Positions 1 through 8,477 of a stretch of DNA of 64,000 bases are shown one piece after another. Below the pieces are notes generated by a model. That model worked only from the letters and a program-made list of their open reading frames with translations, made no database searches and had not been told where the DNA came from. Position 1 is the first letter of the stretch; each line of letters begins with the position of its first letter. The stretch covers positions 81,950-145,949 of the forward strand of contig NZ_JAPNLM010000022.1 in NCBI RefSeq assembly GCF_026627255.1, read 5' to 3'. This DNA comes from Streptomyces antarcticus. Lineage in GTDB: Bacteria > Actinomycetota > Actinomycetes > Streptomycetales > Streptomycetaceae. Both the position numbers and the translations under genes were made by a program.

Positions 1-168
1 CTGCTCGCCCTGATCGTCGCCGGCGGCACCTCGCCCGCGCTGGCCACGGAGGCCGGGACGGGAGGGGCGGCCGCGGTGGGCGAGGCGGGTCAGGGACGCG
101 GCCTCCTGTCCACCACCGGACAGGTGGCGGAGGGTCGGCACCGTTCGCGCGTGCCCTCGGGGCCGTGA
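1..168 (+). CDS. C-terminal tail of an unidentified protein (partial)
   Basis: An open frame runs from the window edge to a TGA at 166-168. The visible 55 residues begin with a hydrophobic stretch (LLALIVAGG) and end in a Gly/Ala-rich, then Arg-containing tail. This would suit the last membrane segment or a secreted tail of a gene that starts outside the window. No family can be assigned and it could be a chance frame. Confidence 0.25.
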   Translation: MLALIVAGGTSPALATEAGTGGAAAVGEAGQGRGLLSTTGQVAEGRHRSRVPSGP

Positions 169-413
169 CCGCGGCCCCGCTGCGGCAGCGGCCCCGCTCC
201 GGCAGCGGCCGACGGGGACGGGGCCGATGGTGAAGGGCCGGTGGTGACGAGGCCGGTGATTACGCCGATGCGCGCCGTGGGGATCCGCCGTGACAGTGGT
301 CCGGCCAGCGAATACGGCGGTCCCCACCGGTGTTCGGCACGGCCCTCGGCTCGGGAGCCGGCGACCGCCCGCGACCGGAGCGGCTCCGCCACGACCGAGA
401 GGACGACTCCGTC

Positions 414-1406
414 GTGCAGCAGCAGAACAGCGAGAACTCCCGCCGCGCCCGCCGGGCCCACCGCGCCCGCACCGCCGCCGAGGTGAGCGCGGGGGCCGCC
501 CGGTCCTCGGGTCCCGCCACCCGCGGGAAGGCCGGGTTCCGGCCGCTCCTGGCCGGGCTGGCCGCGTTCCTGGCCGTCGGCGGGTTCACCACCGCGATGA
601 CTCCGGGTGCCGAGGCCGCGGTCAATCCGTACGAGCGGGGCCCCGCACCGACCGTGTCGAGCATCGAGGCCGCCCGCGGCTCGTACGCGGTGTCGCAGAC
701 CACCGTCTCCTCGCTGAGCGTCACGGGCTTCGGCGGAGGCACCGTCTACTACCCGACGTCCACCGCCGACGGCACCTTCGGGGCCGTCGTGATCTCACCC
801 GGCTACACCGCGAGCCAGTCGTCGATCGCCTGGCTCGGACCGCGGCTCGCCTCCCAGGGCTTCGTCGTCCTCACCATCGACACCCTCACCACCCTCGACC
901 AGCCCGACAGCAGGGGCCGCCAACTGCTGGCCGGACTCGACTACCTGACCGGGCGCAGCGCCGTCCGCGCTCGGATCGACAGCAGCCGCCTCGGCGTGAT
1001 GGGCCACTCCATGGGCGGCGGCGGCACCCTGGAGGCCGCCAAGAGCCGGCCGTCGCTCCAGGCGGCGATTCCGCTCACCGGCTGGAACCTCGACAAGTCC
1101 TGGCCCGAGATCAAGACGCCGACCCTGGTCATCGGCGCCGACGGCGACTCGGTCGCACCGGTCGCCTCCCACTCGGAGCCGTTCTACGAGAGCCTGCCCG
1201 GCTCGCTCGACAAGGCGTACCTGGAGCTGAACGGCGCGACGCACTTCACGCCGAACACGTCGAACACCACCATCGCGAAGTACAGCGTCGCGTGGCTGAA
1301 GCGGTTCATCGACAACGACACCCGCTACGAACAGTTCCTCTGCCCGCTGCCGCGCCCGGGCCTGACCATCGAGGAGTACCGGGGCAACTGCCCGCACGTC
1401 TCCTGA
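414..1406 (+). CDS. Secreted polyester (PET-type) hydrolase / cutinase
   Basis: Predicted extracellular alpha/beta-hydrolase that cleaves polyester bonds (cutin, synthetic polyesters); 330 aa. GTG 414 is chosen because GAGAGGA (397-403) lies 10 nt upstream; an ATG at 330 has no such site. An Arg-rich N-terminus and hydrophobic segment end near residue 70, before the mature start NPYERGP. The nucleophile elbow GHSMGG gives Ser199, then Asp245 in GADGDS and His277 in GATHF. The 46 and 32 residue spacings equal those I recall for Thermobifida TfCut2 (S130/D176/H208). Two C-terminal cysteines (LCPLP, NCPH) match that family's disulfide. It stands alone with a LAL regulator downstream. Family assignment is strong; the natural substrate is inferred. 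Confidence 0.93.
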   Translation: MQQQNSENSRRARRAHRARTAAEVSAGAARSSGPATRGKAGFRPLLAGLAAFLAVGGFTTAMTPGAEAAVNPYERGPAPTVSSIEAARGSYAVSQTTVSSLSVTGFGGGTVYYPTSTADGTFGAVVISPGYTASQSSIAWLGPRLASQGFVVLTIDTLTTLDQPDSRGRQLLAGLDYLTGRSAVRARIDSSRLGVMGHSMGGGGTLEAAKSRPSLQAAIPLTGWNLDKSWPEIKTPTLVIGADGDSVAPVASHSEPFYESLPGSLDKAYLELNGATHFTPNTSNTTIAKYSVAWLKRFIDNDTRYEQFLCPLPRPGLTIEEYRGNCPHVS

Positions 1407-1547
1407 ACCGGCCGGTCGTCGGCGGGGCGGTGTGGACCCGCACAGACCTGGGGCGTTGCGCCGGGGAGCGTGCCCAGCCGGCGGATCCGGGCGTTCCGCC
1501 GCCGCGGACACGGGCCTAGCGTGACGGCCGTGACCGGGAAGACGACC

Positions 1548-4439
1548 GTGAACCTCCCGCTCCGGATATACGGCCGGAGCGCTGAACTGGACGCTGTGGC
1601 AGCGCTGTCCGACCGGCTCCGGGCCGGGCACGGGGGAGCGCTGCTGCTCGTCGCGGAGCCCGGACTGGGCCGCACCGCCCTGCTGGCCCGGGCCGCCCGG
1701 GACTTCGCGGCCGGACCCGGCCCGCACCCCGGATCCGCGGCTCCGGCCGAATGCCGCCCCCCGCTCGCCGGGGGGCCCGCGCTGCTCCGCGCGGTGGCCG
1801 GGCGGATCGACGCGGTCCCCCTCCACCGCCTCTGCGCACCGGTGGGAGCGAGGCCGGGCGGAGCGGGGCCGGGCGGGGGTTCGGGGCCGGGTGCGGGCCC
1901 CGTGGATCCGTCGGCGCTGCTGGGCGGCTTCGGCTTCGCCGGAGGGCCGCTGCTGCTCTGCGCCGACGACGTACACCGGTGGGACGCCGCGTCGCGTGCC
2001 GCCCTCGGCGTGGCCGCCCGGCGGGCCCCCGGCCATCCGCGGGCGGTCGGGTTCCTGCTGTCGGCCGCGGAACACCGCGCGGACGACCCCGGATTACGGG
2101 GGGTGCCCGTGGTCCGCCTCGGCCCGCTGGAGGACGGCCCGGCGACGGCCCTGCTCGACGCGCTGACCGGTGAGGACGCCGATCCGTCCGTACGGGACGA
2201 GCTGCTGTACGAGGCCGAGGGGAACCCGGCGCTCCTGACCGCGCTCGTCGCACGCCTGTCACCGGACCAACTGCGCGGTCACCGCCCGCTGCCCCGGCCG
2301 CTCGCGGACGCCGCCGTCCTGCTGGGCACCGTCGGCGACCGGCTCGCCGCGCTGCCGGCCGACACGCGCCTGCTGTTGCTGCTGGCCGCCGCCGCGCACG
2401 CGGCCGACCCCGACCCCGACGCCGTGGGCGCCGACGCCGCGCAGGTCCTCGGTGCCGCCCGGCGGGCCGGCCTGGACCCCGCCGCGCTGGATCCGGCCGA
2501 GACGGAGGGCGTCGCCCGCAGCGACGGCGGCCGCATCACCTTCGGCGGAACACTGCTGCGCCGCGCCGCGTACGACTCCGAGCCGTCGTCGCGGCGCCGG
2601 GCCGCCCACGCGCTGCTGGCCTCCTCCGTCGACGCCGAACGGCACCGCCTGCTCCACCTGCTCCACCGCGCCGCGGCGGCCGACGGCCCCGACGCCCGGC
2701 TCGCCGCCGAACTCGCGGCGGCGGCGGCCCCCGGCACCCCCACCTCCGGCACCGAACGCACCGCGGCCCTCGCCCGGGCCGCCGGACTCACCGCCCCCGG
2801 CAACGCCCGTACGACGCGCCTGACCGACGCGGCCGAGTACGCCCGGCAGGCGGGGCGCCCCCGCCGGGCGCGCGAGCTGCTGGCCGGCACCCGCGACGCG
2901 GCCGCCCACGACGCCGTGCGCGGCCGGGCGGAACTCGTCCGGGGCGCCCTCGCGCTTCGGGACGGGCCGGTCGGCGACGCGTACGAGGCACTGCTGATGG
3001 CCGCGGCGCGGCTGGACCCGTACGACCGCGAGCGGGCCCTGGCGGCGCGGACGGAGGCGATGGGGGCGGCCTGGGCGGCGGGCGACGTCGCGGCCTGCCT
3101 CGCCGCGCTCGCACCCGAGTCCGGGCCGGCGTTCCCCGCACGCGTACGCGTACCCGAGTCCGGGGCAGCGGGCGTACCCGAGTCCGGGTCCGTACGCGGA
3201 TACCCGCTCCCCGTACGCGGACCCGCGTTCCCGCCCGACCCGTTGTCCGACTACCGGGCGGGACTGCGCACCGCCCTCCGCGGCGACCTGCCCGCCGCCC
3301 GTGAGCCGCTGCGCCGCGTACTGGAGCGGGCGCGCGACGACGACGATCCGGCGCGCCTGCTGCGGGCCGGGGTCGCGGCGCTCGTCCTCGGCGACGCCGG
3401 GGCCGCCTGCCACGCCAACGCCCGGGCCCTGGCCGTCGCCCGTTCGCGCGGGCTCGCGGCCCTGACCCCCCAGGTCCTCGAGCACCTGGCCTACGCAGAG
3501 CTGCGCGCCGGACAGCACGCCAGGGCCCGGGCCCACGCGCAGGAAGGCCTGCGCGCCGCCCACCGGGCGGGCCAGCGCAACGTCGCCGCGCACCAGCACG
3601 CGATCCTCGCCATGGTCGCCTCGGTCGAGGAGGACGCGGCAGCCGTCGCGGCACAGGCCGGCGCCGCTCTGGCGGTCGCCCGCCCGCACGGCCTCGTCCA
3701 GGCCGCCACCCTGGCCGAATGGGCGTCGGCACGCGCCGACCTGTGCCGCGGCCGGGCGGGCGAGGCCGCCGCCCGGCTGGGCCCGCTCACCCGGCCGGGG
3801 CCCCACCGCGGGCACTTCGCCGTCCGCATGCTCGCCCTGCCGTGCTTCGTCGAAGCGGCCGCGCTGTCGGGCGAGCCGGCCCACGCGCGCGCCGCCGTCG
3901 AGGAGTTCGCCGTCTGGGCGGCCCAGGGCTGCGACCCGCAGGCGCCGGCACAGCTGGCGCGGTGCCGCGCCCTGATCGCCGTACCGGAGGAGGCCGATGC
4001 CCTCTACGCCCTGGCCCTGGTCCGGCACGAGTGGGCGGGCGGCGACTTCGAACGGGCCCGCACCCAGCTGCTGTACGGGATGTGGCTGCGCCGCCGGCGC
4101 CGGCCGGGCGAGGCCAGGAGCCGGCTGCGGGACGCCCGCGTCGCCTTCGAGCGGTGCGGCGCCCCCGCCTGGGCCGAACAGGCCAGGGCCGAACTGCGGG
4201 CGGCGGGCGAGGCGCCCGCTCCGGTACCGGCGGGTGCCTCGCCCGTGGCCCGCCTGACGCCGCAACAGCTGCGGATCGCGCGCTGCGTCGCGGAGGGCGC
4301 CACCAACCGTGAGGTGGCGGCGCGCCTCTGCGTCAGCCCCCGCACCGTCGACCACCACCTGCGCAACGTCTTCGCCCTCCTGGGCGTGCGTTCGCGGACC
4401 GAGCTGGCCCGGCTGGTCGACCGCGCCGAGAAGGGATAG
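1548..4439 (+). CDS. LAL-family (large ATP-binding LuxR) transcriptional regulator
   Basis: Large ATPase-type transcription activator, 963 aa. GTG 1548 is preferred (GGAAG six bases upstream); GTG 1521 and 1530 are alternatives. Near residue 37 lies a Walker A with Arg in place of Lys (AEPGLGRT), and LLLCADDVHRWD is Walker B. A long helical, TPR-like middle follows. A LuxR helix-turn-helix closes the protein (LTPQQLRIARCVAEGATNRE onward, recognition helix SPRTVDHHLRNV). Leu183 is encoded by TTA at 2094-2096, the only in-frame TTA seen in the window, so translation should need the bldA tRNA. A repeated ACCCGAGTCCGGG motif encodes a PESG-rich linker near residues 520-550. Targets are unknown; the adjacent hydrolase or PucR-like gene are candidates. 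Confidence 0.9.
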   Translation: MNLPLRIYGRSAELDAVAALSDRLRAGHGGALLLVAEPGLGRTALLARAARDFAAGPGPHPGSAAPAECRPPLAGGPALLRAVAGRIDAVPLHRLCAPVGARPGGAGPGGGSGPGAGPVDPSALLGGFGFAGGPLLLCADDVHRWDAASRAALGVAARRAPGHPRAVGFLLSAAEHRADDPGLRGVPVVRLGPLEDGPATALLDALTGEDADPSVRDELLYEAEGNPALLTALVARLSPDQLRGHRPLPRPLADAAVLLGTVGDRLAALPADTRLLLLLAAAAHAADPDPDAVGADAAQVLGAARRAGLDPAALDPAETEGVARSDGGRITFGGTLLRRAAYDSEPSSRRRAAHALLASSVDAERHRLLHLLHRAAAADGPDARLAAELAAAAAPGTPTSGTERTAALARAAGLTAPGNARTTRLTDAAEYARQAGRPRRARELLAGTRDAAAHDAVRGRAELVRGALALRDGPVGDAYEALLMAAARLDPYDRERALAARTEAMGAAWAAGDVAACLAALAPESGPAFPARVRVPESGAAGVPESGSVRGYPLPVRGPAFPPDPLSDYRAGLRTALRGDLPAAREPLRRVLERARDDDDPARLLRAGVAALVLGDAGAACHANARALAVARSRGLAALTPQVLEHLAYAELRAGQHARARAHAQEGLRAAHRAGQRNVAAHQHAILAMVASVEEDAAAVAAQAGAALAVARPHGLVQAATLAEWASARADLCRGRAGEAAARLGPLTRPGPHRGHFAVRMLALPCFVEAAALSGEPAHARAAVEEFAVWAAQGCDPQAPAQLARCRALIAVPEEADALYALALVRHEWAGGDFERARTQLLYGMWLRRRRRPGEARSRLRDARVAFERCGAPAWAEQARAELRAAGEAPAPVPAGASPVARLTPQQLRIARCVAEGATNREVAARLCVSPRTVDHHLRNVFALLGVRSRTELARLVDRAEKG
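2094..2096 (+). promoter_or_regulatory. TTA (bldA-dependent) leucine codon
   Basis: In-frame TTA in the LAL regulator (context D-D-P-G-L-R-G). In Streptomyces TTA is read only by the bldA tRNA, which usually ties a gene to late growth or development. Confidence 0.9.
3113..3188 (+). repeat. Intragenic direct repeat, ACCCGAGTCCGGG x3
   Basis: Three exact 13-bp copies lie at 3113-3125, 3152-3164 and 3176-3188 inside the LAL gene. They encode repeated PESG peptides between two helical regions. The spacing keeps the reading frame, so copy-number change could lengthen or shorten the linker. Confidence 0.8.
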
Positions 4440-4501
4440 AGCTGCGGCCTGAGGGGTTCACCGTGCCGCGGAGCCGGCACCGCACCTCGCGCGTTGTCGG
4501 A

Positions 4502-4531
4502 CCACACCGGTACGTCCAGTACGAGGTGTGG
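4502..4531. terminator. Inverted repeat between LAL and PucR-like genes
   Basis: CCACACC (4502-4508) pairs with GGTGTGG (4525-4531), with a smaller GTAC...GTAC pairing in the loop. It could terminate the LAL gene or be an operator for the next gene. The 4440-4706 gap has no other supported feature. Confidence 0.35.
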
Positions 4532-4706
4532 CCCTCCGCCTCGCGACGCACCGCACCACGCCGGACACCACGATCCGGTAAACCTTTCCGGTCACAGCAC
4601 TGGGGACCGACCGGGCGGTATGCCATTCTTCGGGGGCCACGCAGTCCCGGCGCGGAGGGCGGGACGCCCCCGCGCCGGAGCGAGCCGACTCCGGTGGAGG
4701 ACCGCG

Positions 4707-5966
4707 ATGCCGCACGCCGCACGATCGGGGGTCCGGGCCCTGCCCGGACCGCCGCCCGCCACGCCGCCCGCCCGTTCCCTCGCCACCGCGGAGGCGCTGA
4801 CCGTCCTGCACCGGGCCGCCCGGGCGCTGATGGACGACCTGCCGGACCTCACCGACCGGCTGGTCGCCGCCCTGAAGCGCCACGAACCGGCGTACCGGGC
4901 CGCCATCGAGACGGACGCCGCCGAGGTCTGGCAGGAGGCCCACCGGTCGCTGCGGCACAACGTCGGCTCCCTGATCCACCCCAGGGAGTCCCGCGACGCC
5001 GCCCGCCGCTGCTCCTGGCAGATCGGGGCCGTACGCGCCGAACAGGGCCTGCCCCTGGACGCGTTGCTGCACGCCTTCCGGCTCGGCGGGGGCATGGTCT
5101 GGCAGGGCCTGATCGACGAGACGGCCCGGCACGACCCCGATGACGTGCGCCTGCTCGTCCATGTCGCGGCCGACGTGTGGAACTTCGTGGACGAGCACTG
5201 CGGGCTCGTCGCCGACGGCTACCGGCAGATGGAACGGCAGCTGACCTGGCGCCGCGAGAACCGGCTGCGGCTGATGACGGCGGCGCTGCTCGACGGCACG
5301 ACCCGTATCGCAGACCTGCCCGAAGTGGCCTCCGCGGTCGACCTTCCCGAGCAGGGCCGGTACGCCGTCGTCCTGGTCTCCGGCGGCCACCGGGCGGCGT
5401 ACGCGGGAGCCCTGCCGCCCCAGGGGCCCGCGGGCACCCGCGTGGTGTGGCACAGCGCCGCGGACGCCGACCACGGCATCGTCCTGATCGGCGACAGCGG
5501 CCTCGACGAGCTGGCCCGTCACATGAGCGGCCCGCCCGGCGCCCGTATCGGTATCAGCTCGGCCGTCGAGGGACTGGCCGCGGTAGGGGACGCCCGCAGG
5601 CTCGCGGAAACCGCCCTGCGGGCGTGCCCGGAGAGCGGCGGCACCGTCCTGCTCGACGACCACCTGCCCGCCGCGCTCCTCGTCTCCGCGCCGGGGCTCG
5701 GCGCGGCGCTCGCCGAACGCGTACTCGGCCCACTGCTGCGGCTCGACCCGGGCGACCGGGACCTCCTGCTGGACACCCTGGCCGCCTGGCTGGACTGCGA
5801 CGGATCGGCGCGGCGGGCCGGTACCCGCCTGTACTGCCACCGCAACACGGTCCTGAACCGGCTCCGGCGCTGCGAACAGCTCACGGGGCGGTTCCTGTCG
5901 CGACCCGCGGACGTCGTGGAGATCTCCCTCGCCCTGACGGCCCGCCGCCAGCTCCGCATCACCTGA
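4707..5966 (+). CDS. PucR-family-like transcriptional regulator (C-terminal HTH_30)
   Basis: Transcription factor of the PucR/CdaR type, 419 aa. ATG 4707 is supported by GGTGGAGG (4693-4700), six bases away. The N-terminal third is a helical sensor-like region (HRAARALMDDLPDLTDRL to DEHCGLVADGY). A GGDEF-like middle of the type found in this family follows. The C-terminus is the helix-turn-helix LLDTLAAWLDCDGSARRAG then LYCHRNTVLNRLRR. The ligand is unknown. It follows the LAL gene by 267 bp and is followed by convergent arsR, so it is probably monocistronic. Confidence 0.88.
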   Translation: MPHAARSGVRALPGPPPATPPARSLATAEALTVLHRAARALMDDLPDLTDRLVAALKRHEPAYRAAIETDAAEVWQEAHRSLRHNVGSLIHPRESRDAARRCSWQIGAVRAEQGLPLDALLHAFRLGGGMVWQGLIDETARHDPDDVRLLVHVAADVWNFVDEHCGLVADGYRQMERQLTWRRENRLRLMTAALLDGTTRIADLPEVASAVDLPEQGRYAVVLVSGGHRAAYAGALPPQGPAGTRVVWHSAADADHGIVLIGDSGLDELARHMSGPPGARIGISSAVEGLAAVGDARRLAETALRACPESGGTVLLDDHLPAALLVSAPGLGAALAERVLGPLLRLDPGDRDLLLDTLAAWLDCDGSARRAGTRLYCHRNTVLNRLRRCEQLTGRFLSRPADVVEISLALTARRQLRIT

Positions 5967-6031
5967 CGCCACGGACCGGGGCGGGCGCCCTTCCGCGTCC
6001 TTCGGCGTCTTCGGTGTCCTTCGGAGCCGGT

Positions 6032-6403
6032 TCAGCCGGCCGGCGCGAGCAGTCGGCCCATGGCCGCCAGTACGGACGGCTCGACGCGGTAGTACACCCA
6101 GGTGCCGCGCCGCTGGGAGGTGAGCAGGCCCGCGTCCTTGAGCTTCTTCAGGTGGTGGGAGACGGTCGGCTGGGAGACGCCGACGTCGGAGATGTCGCAG
6201 ACGCACGCCTCGCCGTCCTCGTGCGAGGCGATGGCGGAGAACAGCCGCAGCCGCACCGGGTCGCCGAGGGCCTTGAACATCCTCGCCGTTCGCTCGGCCT
6301 CCCCGGCGGTCAGCGGACGCTCGCCGAGCGGGGGGCAGTACGACCCCTCGGGGCCGGACTCCGTCATCGGTTTCGGCTTCGGCGGGACCTCGGTACGCGA
6401 CAT
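6032..6403 (-). CDS. ArsR-family metalloregulatory repressor
   Basis: Winged-helix repressor, 123 aa, with the As(III)/Sb(III)-type CVCD motif followed by VGVSQPTVSHHLKKLKDAG as recognition helix. ATG 6401-6403 gives MSRTEVPPK; AAAGGG sits directly against the start, so SD spacing is poor and an internal ATG (6364-6366) is possible. No arsenite pump or arsenate reductase is adjacent: the neighbour across the divergent gap is a phosphotransferase. It may act in trans or be an orphan. A TGTTGACATGTGTCGAACA-like stretch at 6411-6429 upstream is a plausible operator area. Confidence 0.88.
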   Translation of the reverse strand: MSRTEVPPKPKPMTESGPEGSYCPPLGERPLTAGEAERTARMFKALGDPVRLRLFSAIASHEDGEACVCDISDVGVSQPTVSHHLKKLKDAGLLTSQRRGTWVYYRVEPSVLAAMGRLLAPAG

Positions 6404-6557
6404 CCCTTTATGTTGACATGTGTCGAACCAGTGAGGTGGGCGGTATCGAGCCAGTTTCGGTTCGGGAACGCTCCCGGTCGCGTCGCCGCAGCTCGCGCCC
6501 GGGCGTGAGCGAAATGCGCTTGACGCCCGCCGGGGTCCGGCGATCGGATGGCGTCCC

Positions 6558-7457
6558 ATGATCACATCCGCGCGTCCCGGCCCGTACCCCGTCGACGAAG
6601 ACCTCGTACGGCGGCTGGTCGCCGGGCGGTTCCCCCGGTGGGCGGGGCTGGCGGTGGAGCGGTTCCCGTCCGGCGGCACGGTCAACGCCATGTTCCGGCT
6701 GGGCGACGGCATGGCCGTACGGCTGCCCCTGACGCGGGGCGGCGCCGGGGACGTCGCGCGCGAGCGGGAGTGGCTGCCCCGGCTCGCCCCCCGGCTGCCC
6801 GTGGCCGTACCGGAGGTGCTCGGGGCGGGGGAGCCCGCCGAGGGCTACCCGTGGCCGTGGTCGGTGTACCGGTGGCTGGCGGGGGAGAACCCCGAGGCGG
6901 GGGCGCTGGAAGACCCCGTACCACTGGCCCGGGACCTGGCCGCGTTCGTGGCGGCGATGCGGGGCGTCAGCCTGCCGGGGGCGCCACCGGCCCACCGCGG
7001 AGGGCCGGTGGCCTCGCTCGGCGCGGAGACCCGGGCGGCCATCGGCGCCCTGCGCGGCATCCCGGAGGAGGGCGTCGACTGCGACGCCGTGACCGCCGTG
7101 TGGGAGGACGCGCTGCGTGCCCCGGGCCGGGACGGGCCGCCGGTGTGGCTGCACGCCGATCTGATGCCGGGCAACCTGCTGGTGGACGGGGGCAGGCTGA
7201 CCGCGGTGATCGACTTCGGATGCGCGGGCGCCGGTGATCCGTCCTGCGACCTGTTCCCGGCGTGGAACCTGCTGCCGGCCGGTGCGCGGGAGGTGTTCCG
7301 CGAGGCACTGGGCGTGGACGACGGAGCGTGGCGGCGCGGCCGCGCGCGGACGCTGTCACAGGCGCTGATCGCGCTGCCGCACTACCGGAACACGAACCCG
7401 GCCATGGCGCGCAACGCGCGGCACGTGATCCGGGCGGTCCTCGACGACACTCACTAG
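6558..7457 (+). CDS. Aminoglycoside phosphotransferase (APH)-family kinase
   Basis: Protein-kinase-like small-molecule phosphotransferase, 299 aa. It shows the catalytic loop HADLMPGNLLV (Brenner HxDxxxxN), the metal-binding DFGCAGAGDPSCDL, and an N-lobe glycine-rich segment (FPSGGTVNAMF). ATG 6558 follows GGATGG. Such Streptomyces enzymes may phosphorylate aminoglycosides, macrolides or unrelated metabolites; nothing nearby fixes the substrate. It is divergent from arsR and followed by the convergent secreted peptide genes. Confidence 0.88.
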   Translation: MITSARPGPYPVDEDLVRRLVAGRFPRWAGLAVERFPSGGTVNAMFRLGDGMAVRLPLTRGGAGDVAREREWLPRLAPRLPVAVPEVLGAGEPAEGYPWPWSVYRWLAGENPEAGALEDPVPLARDLAAFVAAMRGVSLPGAPPAHRGGPVASLGAETRAAIGALRGIPEEGVDCDAVTAVWEDALRAPGRDGPPVWLHADLMPGNLLVDGGRLTAVIDFGCAGAGDPSCDLFPAWNLLPAGAREVFREALGVDDGAWRRGRARTLSQALIALPHYRNTNPAMARNARHVIRAVLDDTH

Positions 7458-7472
7458 TCCTCGACGACACCC

Positions 7473-7754
7473 CTAGCGGGGTTCGTGGGGGGCCGCCAGA
7501 CAGGCGCCGGTCGCGGCGCCGCCCGGCACACCGGCCGCGGCGAGCCCGCTCTTGCAGCCCTGGAGGTCGCTGACGACACCCTGGTAGCACGCCGTTCGCA
7601 CCGCGTCGGTGACCGTGACGCCCGCCTGCTCGACCATGTGCGTGCAGGCCGGGATGTCGGCCCGGGCGGTGGGGGCGGCGAGGGCGGCGCCGCCCAGCGT
7701 GAGGGTCAGGGTCAGGCCGGTGAGGACACCGGCCGCGCGAGTCCACGTGCGCAT
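7473..7754 (-). CDS. Small secreted four-cysteine protein A
   Basis: Ninety-three residues with a clear signal peptide (MRTWTRAAGVLTG to ARA) and a mature domain of about 60 residues with four cysteines (PAC, TACY, GCKSG, GAC). It is a tandem paralogue of the gene at 7857-8129, sharing the pattern A-C, VE, VR, ACY-G, C-SGLA, GV and AC. The two genes also share their leader (ribosome site GGAGAGCAGGTGCGTCCC). Function is unrecognised; the size and disulfides would suit an inhibitor, toxin or cell-surface peptide. Confidence 0.75.
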   Translation of the reverse strand: MRTWTRAAGVLTGLTLTLTLGGAALAAPTARADIPACTHMVEQAGVTVTDAVRTACYQGVVSDLQGCKSGLAAAGVPGGAATGACLAAPHEPR

Positions 7755-7856
7755 CGGGACGCACCTGCTCTCCGGATCGGAGGCGGGCCCGGAACACGGT
7801 CGCTCCGAGACCCGCGTCGGGAACGGCGCCGGATGCCCCGGGGCCGCTCGGAGCGC

Positions 7857-8129
7857 CTAGTTGACGGACACCCGGCAGGCGGTCGCCGCGGTTCCGTCCG
7901 TCACACCGTTCTTGGCCAGGCCGGACACGCACTGCGCGTGGTCACCGGTCAGTCCGACGTAACACGCCATCCGGACGGAGTCCGGGGCCTCGCCGCCCTG
8001 TAGTTCCCGCTCGACCTGGTTGATGCAGGCCGTGACGTCCGCGTGGGCGGCGGGGGCCGTGAGGGCCGCGCCGCCGAGGGCGAGGGTCAGGCCGGTGAGG
8101 ACACCTGCGATACGGGTCGACGTGCGCAT
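7857..8129 (-). CDS. Small secreted four-cysteine protein B
   Basis: Ninety residues from ATG 8127-8129. The signal peptide MRTSTRIAGVLTGLTLALGG ends at AHA; the mature part has four cysteines at positions matching protein A. The first lies after AD-V-T, then ACYVG, QCVSG and TAC. It is transcribed before protein A on the minus strand (102 bp apart) and carries a duplicated upstream segment. A TAGCGT -10-like element near 8285-8290 could start the transcript. No known domain recognised. Confidence 0.75.
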   Translation of the reverse strand: MRTSTRIAGVLTGLTLALGGAALTAPAAHADVTACINQVERELQGGEAPDSVRMACYVGLTGDHAQCVSGLAKNGVTDGTAATACRVSVN

Positions 8130-8418
8130 GGGACGCACCTGCTCTCCGGGATCGTCGCGCGGCCCGGGACCTGGTCGTGCCGGATCCGCGGGGAACGGCG
8201 CCGAGCGCGTGGCGGCCGTCGTGCGGCCGCCGGGCCCGGGTCCCCGTACCGGACCTGCTCGACAGGTTCCCCTCCTTCCTCCGACGCTAGAACAGCCCCG
8301 TGCCGGACGCACCCGCTGGGGCGCACCCGCGGGGGGCCGTACCCGCTGGGGCCCGACCCCGGCCGGTAGCCGGTCCCGTACCGCCGGTAGTGGAGCCCGC
8401 ACCGGGTGGCCCGTTTCA

Positions 8419-8445
8419 ATGACCAAAGCAGGGTCGGGTTAGCAT
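8419..8445 (+). promoter_or_regulatory. Probable gap promoter
   Basis: ATGACC (8419-8424) and TAGCAT (8440-8445) resemble a vegetative -35/-10 pair with a short 15-bp spacer. The region is notably AT-rich next to the GC-rich block at 8280-8400. It lies directly ahead of the mini-ORF and the GAPDH start. Confidence 0.4.
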
Positions 8446-8460
8446 ATGAGCGCCGCCTAG
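8446..8460 (+). other. Four-codon upstream ORF (M-S-A-A-stop)
   Basis: ATG AGC GCC GCC TAG lies 17 nt before the GTG of the GAPDH gene. If transcription starts upstream of it, it could affect initiation; it may also be chance. Confidence 0.3.
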
Positions 8461-8477
8461 CTCGAAAGATAAAACCT

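Noticed and set aside
795..2075. Long minus-strand open frame over the polyester hydrolase and LAL start
   Set aside because: Low-complexity Arg/Gly-rich translation opposite well-supported plus-strand genes; a GC-rich shadow.
6401..6430. Vegetative promoter from TTGACA at 6413
   Set aside because: No acceptable -10 at 16-19 bp; kept only as a possible ArsR operator area.
8140..8300. Riboswitch ahead of the secreted Cys proteins
   Set aside because: An SD-like purine run and a 5-bp hairpin only; no conserved ydaO or other riboswitch core recognised.
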